A stretch of DNA of 64,000 bases from Rhyzopertha dominica (lineage: Eukaryota; Arthropoda; Insecta; Coleoptera; Bostrichidae). Location of the stretch: positions 53,713,325 through 53,777,324 of the forward strand of contig QCXZ01000064.1 of NCBI GenBank assembly GCA_025024175.1, read 5' to 3'. Shown piece by piece: positions 49,325 to 60,966 of this stretch. The translations under genes and the position numbers were made by a program. How positions within the stretch are numbered: the first letter of the stretch is position 1; the number at the start of each line of letters is the position of its first letter. The notes under the pieces are model-generated. The model did no database searches and was not told the origin of the DNA. It worked only from the letters and a program-made list of their open reading frames with translations.

Positions 49325-52300
49325 ATGAGTTCAGCAATGTCATTAGAATTTATCAATTGTAAATATTGTGGAACTTTAGTGGAAGACATAAATGCAGAAG
49401 GTTTAGTTTGTATTATTTGTCAGAACAAAGTTCACATCAAATGTTTGCGAAGTGGCTGTGCTCCAGTGGAGCTTGCAGGAGATATATTTTTTTCCTTTAC
49501 CTGCGCAGAGTGCTCCGATACAAAGAGTGAAGTTTATGTTAGAGATAAAATAACATGGTTTGTGGACTATAATGATTAATAAATATACAATATTTGGTCT
49601 GCTATAATTGTAGGTTGCAAGCTATCGCTATTTCTTTATACCATCTGCAAAATAAAAGTCCTGGTCTAGCTAGAAAAGGTTATTTTCATTGGAAAATCCA
49701 TATTGTGGCTTTTATTGACAAGTACTGGAATGTTCTATTTAGGAAAGATTTGTAAGTACTTTGTTTCATAGTTTTCCGTTTTTTAACATTATATTGCCGC
49801 CGTAAAAAATTACCAAGAAACTATCACATTCATCATGTGTCATGATCAGGTGATTTGAAAGAATAATCAAATTCGTTGTTAAATATATACAACCACTCTT
49901 TGGCTGTATCTTTTAGAGGGATTCTACGTTCAAGGATCTCTTCCTTATACAGATTACACATTCGGGACCAATTAAATGATTTCCAAGATATTTTTGGAGG
50001 TGCACTTACATCTGTAATGTGATTCTATCAAAGGAAATTTCAAAAAATAATTTCTTGCTGTATTTTTTATTTCATAAATTTTATTGGGTGGGGTTGCTTT
50101 TGGCTATGCTCTTTGGACACAAGGCCACTACATTATTTTTTTGATAAAGCAGTTGTTACAAATGATAGATGTTTAAGGTTTGCAGAAAAAAGACTGCATA
50201 CTTTAATAAGTTGATGTTGAATAGTAAATGAATAATGATAAATTCCCCGTCTTTTGTTCTTTCTGTCAGTTGTTCTATGTCTATCTCTCTTTATTGGTGC
50301 TACAATGTTGTTGGATGACATAAACTTTTTTTTTCACCTTTTTGATGTAGGTCCCAAAGTTTTGTTTGTTGTTTTTATACTATTTACATATACTTAATAC
50401 ATAAATATTAACTTTAGACGAATCTAAAAATATGCTGAATCACGTTATGTTGACTAGTGACTACAGTTCAAAAGTTTTATTTTTAACTGTAGACTCCAGC
50501 AGAAAATTTACAAGCAATGTCAGTTTACCACGAGGAAGGGGGGGTTGAACCTTTCGGACTACACCTTAGATACGTCACTGCTTAAGTGAATTCTTCAAAA
50601 TTCTGTTATAATAATATTATTAATCCTCTTATATGTATACAGGTAAGATTGTTAACCATTCATTTTTAAAACAGTTTATGTAGTCGCAGATTTTTTTATT
50701 TCTTAATGGGATGATAATTTGCAATGGGGCAGTAGAACCGCTTGTGAATGGTGGTGCAATATAATGTTATAATGACTGTGCCTATTTGACTTTTTCTTTT
50801 TTTTCTACAGCCGGCGTAAAAAGCAGTGGATGGGTGCCATATCTGGATCACTTTCAAATTATAGTCCACATTTTTTTCGTTCGGGCACATTATTATTTGG
50901 CGAGCAAGGATGGTGGACCCTGTCATTTCCGAAACTCACACCAAATGCCATATTTCAAATAAGTAATATAAGCATTTACCTTTTTACATTTAAAATGGAT
51001 AAAATTAACCTTGTTTCAGTATTTTAGTAAAAACAATTATTGTTCTATCGGATATCACTTTCATGTAAAAAGTTGAAATTTTAAATTTAAGCAATATCTT
51101 TTCATTGTGTTTTAGACGCTAGGATTTTATATGATAAACAGAAGTGTCGTGAAGAACATAAACCTGTTAAATCTGATTTGGAAAAATTGAGTGAAATTTG
51201 TTTAGAAAAAAATTACCTCACACAAGAAGAACTTACTGCTATGACAAATGTAAACGTTAGACAAACAAAGGATAGTAATGTGGATACAAAACTTCCTGTA
51301 ATGAAAACATTGTAAGGACATTTATTTTATGGTATTTTGCAACCTGCATTTTACAGGTATATAAGTCCACAATGGCCGAAAGAAAGCCATTGACAAAGGC
51401 AAGTTTACTACCTACTTTTGAAAATTACTATGAAGTTCCAAAGAAGTTGATGAAATTACCTGAATCACCTAAAATTTCAAGCTTTACTGAGAGTCACAGT
51501 TCGAGTTCGAGGGACTCAGAAAATAACGTAAATGACATGGAGAAAATTAAACAGCAGAAGAAGCCTATAAAACTTATGGATCCATTGTGTCACTATAATA
51601 CCAGTCTTAAAAGTGAGTATAGTTTAGTTGTACTTTTGCGAATATTATGCTTGTATGTTGTGATGCATGTAAAGAAATCTTGAAATTTGTTGTTACGATT
51701 GCTAACTGGTAGATGTCATATTTTGATTACCAGAAAAAAAAGAACTTCAAGTTAAATAATGTATTTATTTGAGGTTTGGAATGTATTACCCACAAAATAA
51801 CAACCACTAGGGCTTACACTGGTAATGCCAAAACATAATTTTTAGGATATGAGATTTTCCTGCTCCATGAGGAGTATTGTAACACAGATTTCATTAATGT
51901 ACAAAAACAGTTTTTTTTTTACTGGAATAATAATAAGTTAGGTCTTTCATTTTTTCAGCTTTTTATATTCAAAGATGTTTGTTTTTTATTACAAGGAGAC
52001 CCACAATTTAGTTTATTTTTTTAAATTTGCCTTCTTCAACACCAAAGTAGCAATGGTAATAATAATATCTACTGCAAGGTAGCATTATCTAGTAAAGTAA
52101 ATTAAACTGAAGTCTGTTGTAAACAGCAAGACTTTAAATTACCCATTTAGAGAAAGACAAAACCATTTATTATTTGTTACAAAAATCTGATGATTCTTGC
52201 ATTTAGCTAAACTGTATAAACATTAATTGGAGTATTATGTATTTAGTTAGTTTTTGCAGTATTTAGAAGTGAATGAGTTCCCTATTTCATCAGTTTACAA

Positions 52301-53246
52301 ATTTTTTCAGCCACAGAGCGCCTTTTCAAGCAAATTTTTTTATGGAACTCTAAGAAATCTTAAGAATCGAATAAGAACATTTGAGTTTTTTCATTATTTT
52401 GATATGCAGAATGCAGTCCTGGAGTTCGGTGCAATCCTTCTGATTCACCCAGTATATTTACATTTTTTATGACTTAAGCTTTTATTGCAGATTTTTCACT
52501 ATTAAAGGGAGAAACCTTGAAAACAAAATTACTGGGTGGTACCCGGGAAGAACATATTTTATCTCCTTATACTGGAATTTATCTGAAGCCTTATATTAGG
52601 CGAGATAACACATCACAGCCAGGATGGTTAAGTCTTTTGGCAGAAATTCAGCTTACAGTGAACAGTAAAAAAGCTGATTATGTTTTACCACCCAGAGGAC
52701 CTATAGATTTTGTATATGTCCAACCTGAGCATATATCAGCTATTAATAGCCTTTGTAATCAGTTTTTTTGGCCAGGAATTGATTGTGAGTAATAATTCGA
52801 AAGTTTAAATTTAATACTTGTTTTGTGTTTACTTTCAGTGACTGAGTGTTTACAGTATCCCGATTACAGTTGCGTGGTTTTGTACAGAAAATTAATAGTT
52901 GCTTTTGCCTTTTTGGTACCTGACGTTAAAGTTTCAGAGAACTACATGTCCTTTATCTTTACCAGACCTGGCTGGAGGAATTGTGGTATAGGTAGATTCA
53001 TGCTTTATCATTTAACTCAGGTACATTAGTATACTGCTGCTCCATCGAGTGACTGTCACTTTTTTTTTTTAGGTCAGCATAGGTAAAGATATTACTCTAC
53101 ATGTTTCCATAAACAACCCTGCTCTGTTTTTATATCAGAAATTTGGTTTTAAAGTGGAGCATGTAGCATTAGATTTTTATGATAAGTATATTCGGAGTGA
53201 TGCAAAAGAATCCAAACATGCTTTTTTTTGTAGACTGGAGAGATGA
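49325..53246 (+). CDS. Atac2: Lysine acetyltransferase KAT14 / ATAC component 2
   Basis: KAT14 (CSRP2BP; Atac2 in flies) is a GNAT-type histone acetyltransferase of the ATAC coactivator complex. Nine exons: 49325-49557, 49614-49751, 50811-50962, 51116-51297, 51357-51612, 52294-52428, 52491-52784, 52839-53020 and 53073-53246, totalling 1,746 nt (581 aa). This is shorter than the vertebrate protein, mostly in the low-complexity middle. The N terminus has a Cys-rich zinc-binding segment (FINCKYCGTLV, GLVCIICQNKVHIKC, FTCAECS), then KGYFHWKIHIVAFIDKYW and the FRSGTLLFGEQGWWTL segment. The C-terminal GNAT domain (about 400-575) shows FFWPGID, ECLQYPDYSCVVLYRKLI, the acetyl-CoA loop RPGWRNCGIGRF, and NPALFLYQKFGFK. 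Exon 4 uses the donor at CTTCCT|GTAATG; the later GTAAGG would put a stop in the next exon. Exons 5-7 are the least certain joins. Confidence 0.93.
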
Positions 53247-54642
53247 TGGAGTTTATTACATGTTGTACAGATGAAGAGAGTTTTATTTGTCCCACATTTG
53301 CTGTTATTCGTAATAGTATATTATTTTACTTGATTATCACGTGACAACAACCGTGATTACCCAATTTCCCTTACTCTCTCCCAGCTGATTGGATTAAATT
53401 TGGTATATTCTATACATCTTCTCAAATAGGTTACAGAAGTGCATTTACCAATGACAATTTTTTAATGAAGGAACGATAAAATTTTTCCACTGCTGAGATA
53501 TATAATACACTAAAGATTTTGTGACAAATGGTGTGGTGTACATTATACTGAAGAAATGGACACACCTCCGCTGACAGTGATATCCTTTTGTATATATATT
53601 ATACACAAGGGTGATATTCTGTATTCAAATTTTAATGTGTGACTTTTGAAACATGGATTATTGATAAAAAAATTTAATTGCAATGACAAAAACTATCATT
53701 AAAGCAATGAACTGACTAGACATGTAGCTACTGTTAGATATTAAAAATTGTTGTCAGCCTGCTTTAGCTTTCAATAATTATTTACATCTTACGGGTAACA
53801 AGTCAACCGAAAAATAAAAGTATTGAATTGCTTATTTTTAGTGAAAACCACAAAACTATGCGGAAACTTGAATTTACCTGAAATAGGTAGATCTCAATCT
53901 TTTGGCGAAAAAAATTTTGCTAGAAAGAGTTTGTATCATATTCATGGTAACAAAAATTTGCCAACAATATATTTTGCTGATCACCGTTAACGCTGTCAAA
54001 GATAATCATCATATAGTATTCTAATATTAAAATATGTACATTAAATTACTTCTGTGGATTAAATGTAAAATTAAAGAATTAAATGATTATGTAGGAAGCT
54101 GTCACAAGTGTGTATTTGTCTACTTGAACCTAACACCCCTCTGTATCTGGGAAGTGATTTTCCATCACAGGCTAAAGAAAAAACTAATAAGTACTACGAC
54201 CAACAAACATTGCAGCAAGTGTTTTTTTCCAAAACGACTATGATGTAATTATTTTGGTGAAGCTAATATTAAAACTGCAGGTATAAAAACCATTAAATAA
54301 TTTATTTCACTCACTACAGCATTAATCAACATATACATAAAAAAAATTTGTTCCACACATGCATTCAGTCTCTGATTTACATATAAACATCTGCAGATTT
54401 TCCTTTAAATTTAGCAGAAATCAACTTTATTAGGATTATCAATAACGGTGATTATCGCCAAAGTTCATTCAAACCTGGTAAATATTAAACATGACATTAT
54501 TTGCCAAGGCTGAGGCATATAGTAATATTTTGTACTTCTTTTCTAAACATCTACTGCAACTTTCAAATGCATAATGCAGTTTCACTCTCGATATGCTCTT
54601 TTGCCAGGTTAAACATCACGACTGTTGGCCCTTTGGTGTAAC
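53247..54642. other. Intergenic between KAT14 and MRGBP 3' ends
   Basis: Convergent 3' ends. AT-rich; short frames (for example 54034-54243) have no recognisable motif. Confidence 0.55.
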
Positions 54643-55364
54643 TTACACTCGTCTTCTCTTATTGTTCCCAGAAGATGATGGAACTGGGCTGGCTTTCCCG
54701 TTACTTCCAGAATCATCTATTTTTTGACTGCCACGGGTCAATCTTTTTTCTGAACGTGGGGTTTCTTCCTTCTGAACAGTCTTGCTTTTATTTTCTTCTT
54801 TTCCTCCACTAAGAGAATTCCTGGATTTTGAAGGTTTGGGTTTTTCTACTTCCTTTTTAAGTTCTTTCTTGGCTACAGGTGTCGTTTTGCCATCTTTACT
54901 GTCCCTGCGTTGTACTTCTTTCGTAATCGCTTTGTTTGGTGGTTTTTCCTCTTTCTTAATTTCTTTTACGTTCTTGGNTGTTTCNCTTCCAGTATGTTTC
55001 GGTATGTTTTTCTGTTCTTCAGCCTTTTCTTCCTTTTTTACTTTTAAGGCTCCAAATTCAGACTCTGGCAAGCAAAACTCTGTTTCGTCATTAGGAAATG
55101 GTAGCGATTCGCTTTCATCCAAGGCTTCTAAATTATACATTGTCTCTAAGTGCTGCCATATCTTATCAGATTGAATAGGTTCAGACAAATTTTCGTTGAA
55201 TTTGTCCCAAATAAAAGCCATTTGGAAATATTTGTTTATTCCTGTAAGATAAGTGGTTTGAGGTTATGAAATATTTTGCACTGTTACATACCGACTGGCT
55301 TATGGCCCACCATCGCTTCTAGTAGCAGACCTTCGTTTACCACATTCCATTCAAATTCACCCAT
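54643..55364 (-). CDS. MRGBP: MRG/MORF4L-binding protein (Eaf7 family)
   Basis: MRGBP/Eaf7 is a small subunit of the NuA4/TIP60 histone acetyltransferase complex that binds MRG15. Two exons: 55292-55364 (MGEFEWNVVNEGLLLEAMVG) and 54643-55241, joined in phase to give 223 aa, near the family's size. The conserved part lies in the first 90 residues: EAMVGHKPVGINKYFQMAFI, then IWQHLETMYNLEALDESE and FCLPESEFG. The C-terminal half is a Lys/Glu/Ser-rich disordered tail ending GNNKRRRV, a likely nuclear-localisation signal. Two n fall in the tail. Confidence 0.94.
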
Positions 55365-55805
55365 TTTTATACTTACAACTTAATCGTTTTGAATACAACA
55401 ATCGCAATAAATAAAAAGTTTCGCCGGTCAGCGCTGAGAGCTTACGCTCGCGGGCTCACGTCGCTAATCGACGAAATACGAAGGTCACGATTAGTTTAAA
55501 GTTCAACTTGAAGTTAGGCTTAGCTGAGATTTGAACTACTGCCATAGATTAAATAACTATTAAGATGATTCACTTGTGTCGGCACTTTTAATCTTTTTGA
55601 AACCGATCTGATGATCTTGAAACGCCGATCCCTTTAAAAGAGAATTGATTTGATGATGATGAATTGAAATTTGAAGTTGTTTGAGGTTGGATCTTGAACA
55701 GAGAAATGTAGTGGGGAGAACACGCATAGGCCGATTGCGCATCCCAATTCAGCTGGGACACTGTAGACTGTAATGGTCGCCATATTAGGCTGTCCAGAAC
55801 ACGTA

Positions 55806-56086
55806 TTTGTCATCCAGCCGCCATCTTTAAATGCCCAAATAAGATGGGAAAAACAGTTCGTTTTGGAGAGTCAATTCGCGCGAACTAGCTCGCGCAAGCG
55901 AGCCGTTATTCGTTTCAATAGTTCGTTCGCGAACTGAAACAACAGCTGTTCGTTCGCGAACGACGAACTTTCAATGTCACGAACCAGTTCGCGTAGTTCT
56001 CACCAGAGAGCCATTCTTTTTAACAGTTCGTTCGCGACCGACCCACCTCTACGTAATTTAGGTTATGTTTGTCATCCAGCCGCCAT
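55806..56086. repeat. TTCGCGAA palindrome cluster between direct repeats
   Basis: TTTGTCATCCAGCCGCCAT occurs at 55806-55824 and again at 56068-56086. Between them GTTCGCGAAC occurs at 55925-55934 and 55952-55961, with related words at about 55875 (TTCGCGCGAA) and 56022-56031 (GTTCGCGACC). This is either an insertion with a duplicated flank or a tandem array of binding-site-like palindromes. It lies 0.4-0.7 kb upstream of MRGBP. Confidence 0.7.
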
Positions 56087-57092
56087 TTTTGACTGCATAC
56101 TGGATAGGCTAATTGTCCACAGAAACGTCAAAAAATCAGACAGTGTTGTCAAATGGCAGTACTTTTTTTGAATTAAAAGAACTTTATGTATACCTATAAA
56201 AATGAAAAATTTATGTAAACTTATTTTGCAGTGTAAATGGTACTAAATATTATTTAAAAATATATAATTATAACAAATAATTACAGCAAAAAATTTATTA
56301 AGGATTATAATATTTACTTATGCAGGGAGAAATCTTGCGACTTCGAACGTTTATTTGATGTACACTCTTTAACTATACAAGTCATAGCTAAAATTAATGA
56401 AACTACCAAATAAGTCGTGCAAGCAGAGAACAAAATCACAATAGCTAACGCCATGGGCCCACTGATCTCTAAATAACTGGATGTCGCTTACATACCAAAA
56501 TGCATGTAAATTATTTGTGATAGATTTACGCCACTTTAGCGCCTACCCGCTGGTCCTTGTACTAAAATTTTGACAAAGGTTCACTTCTGCGGTAAATATA
56601 ACGTTAATGATTGACGGTTAAAGTCGTGAACTCATCATCTGTCTGCAGATTTCCAAAAGATGATTGTTGTAGTGTTTGAGTAAGAAACATGTACCGTACA
56701 ATCTGGATGTTAACGTTTACTTTTAGTTTTAGTATTTCAACACTGCTACATCAAATTGGTTCGCATTTACCCTACTTTTAAGTGAAGCTGTTGCACAAGA
56801 TGTCATTATTTAATGTAAGCGCCAAAAGTTTGACGTTCTCGTGGACAATATGGCAGCCCCCTTGTTTACTAGCATTTGCGCAGATCCATGAGCGTTCTCC
56901 CCACTCTAGTTTTCTGGTCGTGAAGGACACTACGCCACAATCACAGCACAATTTATGCACCCACCAACGTTTTTCGTGCTTTCCGAATTAACTGAATTTA
57001 GAATTATTATTAGACGGCGCTGAATACTGAAGGCAGGCAGTAATGAAATTGTTAATATTTAATTATCAGCTTAATATTGTGCTGGTTGTTAA
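56087..57092. other. Intergenic, nothing recognised
   Basis: AT-rich. Short frames on both strands (around 56780-56990) overlap each other and carry no recognisable domain. Confidence 0.5.
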
Positions 57093-57094
57093 TA

Positions 57095-57844
57095 CAGGGT
57101 TTTTATAAATGATTCATGCTATGCGGCGGCGTTGGTTTTTGAATTCATTGTGCTTTTTTTTAAAACTGCCGCCAAGCTACAATATGCTCGGCTATCACTG
57201 AATATCAATGAGCACGATAGTCGATAGTACTGAAGGTTGCAGATCAAGTTACAGTCACGAAATTGATTGCTTTATAAAGATTTTCCAACATTTTATGGTT
57301 CTATTTTTCTTTCAAAGGTAAGAAATAAAAATAATTATTGGTATAGTAGGTTTGTGGTAATCTCTACAGTCTACACCTTAGATCATATATATTTAAATGT
57401 CTTTGGTTTACACTGAGGAAGCTTTGTGTAGTGCAGCTAACGTTACTACCGCTTAGTTTTTGAATTTTACTATTAAGGCGGGCTAAAAACATGTTTAAGT
57501 CCATCATAGCTTCATAGCACAATTATTTAACAGGCTTTCTGTAGCCACAACATCACAAATACGATGCATAACCTAAAAGTTATACGAAACCGTGCCCGCA
57601 GCTCCAAAATGTGAGTTTTCTGCAACCTTAAAGTTGATTATTGCACAAAACTCTACAAAATATGTTGAAAATTCAAACTCCCACGCATTTTCTCATATTA
57701 AAAATGTCAAATAAATCAACAACCGACAGATAACAAGTATATGTCAAAGCAATTGTTGTGTTCACCTTCCTAAGAGGCGGCAACTCATTTAATCGATAAT
57801 TTCCATAAACGCCGTAGAAGCATGAATCATTTATAGAAACCTTG
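57095..57844. mobile_element. TA-flanked DNA transposon with long inverted ends
   Basis: The left end CAGGGTTTTTATAAATGATT and the right end AATCATTTATAGAAACCTTG are complementary over about 36 bp, continuing into GCGGCG/CGCCG. TA flanks both sides (57093-57094 and 57845-57846), as for Tc1/mariner-type insertion. The 750-bp body lacks a transposase, so it is non-autonomous. Confidence 0.8.
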
Positions 57845-58449
57845 TACACCGTGAAACGCAACAGGTTTTTATTTTAAGAAGTCCCATATTATGACTGACA
57901 CCATATAACAGGCATATAATTTATCTCACAAGAACAATAACAACTTGCCAAATTCGGGTATAAGGCCGACAAGACGGCTGCGCTTTTAATAAGATATCTT
58001 TTTTTAGTAATGACCTGGACCAGAGATAGCAAGCTGTTTAATGTTCAAGAGGGTAAGTGCGATAATAGATCTCTAGAAAACTCACAAAGCATTCGAGAAG
58101 CTTAAAAAAACAAACACATACCGTAGTAGTAACAAGTAGAATGAGCGACTAACCAGTAAAATAATAAAAACGACTTTCGTCTTTTCAGACGTTCTTTCAG
58201 AAAAAAAATCTTTTACAGTGAAAATGAATTAACGAAAAAAGACAATAAGATACATGCATTAGGAAAAGGGAATATGCTGGCAACGTATATAAGCCCAAAA
58301 ATTATTATAGATTGTGGTTAGCTCATGTTCTCTTCATAATGTGTTCTAATGTTAGGTTCTTCTGTTGTCGTTATTGCTGTTAGTATTGGTGTCGTTGCAG
58401 AAAAATAGATGCGTGCATCTAAAACTTGTATACAAGAAATCACACAATT

Positions 58450-59594
58450 GGGTATTATCACTTTTTTTGAAAATTACGTAAAATGAATCTTGAAGTGCAT
58501 ATATATCGTACGCCATCTTAGAAAAAACAAAAAAAATATTTGTAGGTAGAGAATTTCAGGTATGAAATTCGAATCATAGGAGTCACCGCCAAAAAAAAAG
58601 TGATTTGTGTAGTTTTGCAAGCATCTATTATGAATGGAAAACAAAACAAGTGTTGTTTTGTACATGGTTATAAAAGTACTTCAGTCAGTACAGCTAACAA
58701 TTTTTTTGTAACCGTTCCTCGAGATTATCAACGTATGAAAAAATTGTTTAAGGCCCCTAGACGTGATATGCCGCAATCGCAAAGTTTGTTTTTCTGCTGT
58801 GAAGATCATCTTAATTCTTATTGTAAGTTTTATCATTCTTTTTGGGGTTATAAGTGTTTACCATTCAGTTTCCATTTTGTTATAGCTTGAAGAGGATATG
58901 AAAAATTATATGCGTTTAAAGTTGATATAGGGAAATGTTATAATAAAGAACGACGTTGTTCTCCATATATTCGACTGTTAGCCAGACCGGAAACGAGCCA
59001 CAAGAGCCCCGAAAATAAATGGCAATTTATATTTATTCTGACCTCTAAAATAAATGTCGAGTTTAGGGTACATTTTTTATTCTTACATTTTTATGTTTAC
59101 AAACAGTATGTTTCCAACAACCCACTGTGATCAAATTATCAATGATACGTTAATTTGAAAAAAAGTTCACTTATGCTGTTGCTTTTACGTTCCTCATCTC
59201 CGCCGCGTTGAACAGCTCGTCGCTGTACACAAATTCCATAACAATGAACATGCCTTCAGAAGTCATAACTCATAAGTATTTTACTTTTTCTGTGCGTATT
59301 TTAATTCGCTTGACACAAAATGAACGCAAACAACAAACTGATAAGTTGACAGGCTGAGGCTGACGCGTGACGCGCTGACCTCAGATGTAAATAAGCGGCC
59401 ATTTACAAGAGACCTGACGTCACGGCCAATATGTTCGCGTTTTGGCGGTCCCTTTAAATATTCACATTTTTTATATTAAAAATACACCTTACGATCCATT
59501 TTTTCGAATTTATAAGCTGTCGCAGCTGTTTTGTGGATTAGATGCTACCTATTAATATGCAATTTAATAAAATATAAATACGTGGCAAATACCC
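58450..59594 (+). mobile_element. THAP-encoding insertion inside element copy 2
   Basis: Relative to the uninterrupted sequence in copy 1, this segment is extra. Its ends are GGGTATTATCAC and GTGGCAAATACCC, an inverted repeat of seven bases with further partial pairing. It is flanked by AATT and AATC, a possible 4-bp duplication. It contains a THAP-domain coding start at 58630. No transposase beyond that domain is visible, so it is probably a deleted P-like or other THAP-carrying transposon. Confidence 0.65.
58630..58822 (+). pseudogene. THAP-domain exon of the inserted element
   Basis: The frame opens MNGKQNKCCFVHGYKSTSV and continues FFVTVPRDYQRMKKLFKAP to FCCEDHL, giving the Cys and C-x2-H ligands of a THAP finger. 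A GTAAGT follows at 58823, and after a TATAG acceptor (58881-58885) the frame LEEDMKNYMRLK continues in family style. The phases do not match across that intron, and an early stop follows, so this copy is probably broken. The full protein is not reconstructed here. Confidence 0.6.
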
Positions 59595-60033
59595 AATCGT
59601 GGTAGAGAAAAAAAAATGTCAACCGCCTTCGAAGCACATTGAGCCACCAAATAATCGGGGATAACATTACCTAACAAGAACACAAAAGTCGTGCAAGAAA
59701 AATTAGAAGAAAAGCTGGAAAAAGAAATCATAGTGACAAGAACAGAAAGAAACAGTAAGTACGAAGAATTATACAAGTGCGAAGTAATAGTACAGAAACC
59801 AGGGAAACATGGAAACAAGTCCAGCCACAAAAAATGGGATAGTCCTAAAGAAACTCCACTGTATAGAAAAGAAAAGAAGCTAATACACAAGACGAGAAAA
59901 TTTCCAGTAGAGTGCAATATCACCCTATCTAGAGATCCAGTAAGCGAATGGATAAGCATATATGAAATTACTCAAAGCGTTGATAGTATCAAGAAACAGC
60001 AACATAGGATCAAACAATTATTTTAAATTTTAA

Positions 60034-60179
60034 GGGCCGGTTTCTGTCCTCTTTGTTAGTTGATGTTAGCTAAAATTAACCCAGTAACCATGACAACACC
60101 TTAAATTGAGGTATGTGATTGGTTTAGATTTTAAAAACAGGGTTGATTTTAGCTTAAAATAGAGAAGAGAAACCAGCCC
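60034..60179. mobile_element. MITE, copy 4, inserted in element copy 2
   Basis: Ends GGGCCGGTTTCTGTCC and AGAGAAGAGAAACCAGCCC, flanked by TAA at 60031-60033 and 60180-60182. The uninterrupted site, with a single TAA (TTA on the given strand at 1435-1437), is preserved in element copy 1, which proves the insertion and its 3-bp duplication. Confidence 0.9.
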
Positions 60180-60966
60180 TAAGATTTTAAGTTCATAATT
60201 GTGTTCTAGTGCTGCGTTCTTGTACTTACATTGTTATTGTGAATGGCGTTACAATGTAGTAGTTCCGTGTGTCTAGACGAGTGTATACAAGAAAATTACG
60301 TAATCATGGAATAAAAATAAATAAATATACGTTGAGAACATTACCAACAGCAACACAAATACCTTGTAAGAGAAATAAGAAGAAAAGCTGTAAATTTACA
60401 TTAGACAAAACATATGCAAGCTTAGAAGGACCTTGGAAGGAACTATTCAAGAACCACAACAGCATACTAATCAGGGAAGGAGAAGAAATCATATCGACAA
60501 CAAGAAAAAAAGTAAGAAACAACTACACAACACAATAATACAGTGCAGAAAGCAAGAACACATGGAAACAAACCAACTCGCAAAAACAGACGAGAAATAT
60601 TCTCTAGAACAACGTCACTTAATCTACAGCTCTAGGAAAAGAACGGATAAACACATATGAAAACACTCAAAAAAAGTCGACACCAACACGAAAGAGTAAT
60701 CTAATCTAAAAAGGGCACATGATTCATAATTGCCACTAAAAAATACAAGAAAATAATAACTTAAGGGGTCCTAAACCTCTACACAACTTCAAACATCATC
60801 TCACACACGAGGAGGAAAACAATGAAGTCGCGCTAAGCCAACATCAAACAAGGAAACATCTAAGGAAAGCATTCACTACGCTACATGGGAGCTCTCTAGC
60901 AACAATTATGTCGCCCCTATTTCCAACCCAAATGCATACCGTTCGCTGGTTTAATCAATCAATCAA

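Larger units (their letters stand above)
58040..60966 (+). mobile_element. 2.5-kb interspersed element family, copy 2, with nested insertions
   Basis: In the opposite orientation to the copy at 524-3014 it matches it over most of its length: ACGACTTTCGTCTTTTCAGA near 58170, GTATATAAGCCC near 58287, the ORF at 59691-60026 (KLEKEIIVTRTERNSK, DPVSEWISIYEITQSVD), ALSQHQTRKHLRKAF near 60830, and a (TCAA)n tail at about 60948-60966. The start is approximate. Two insertions break it: a 1,145-bp element at 58450-59594 and a MITE at 60034-60179. Coding resemblance between the copies at several modules suggests that the family once encoded a Lys/Glu-rich protein, but I cannot name it. Confidence 0.75.
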
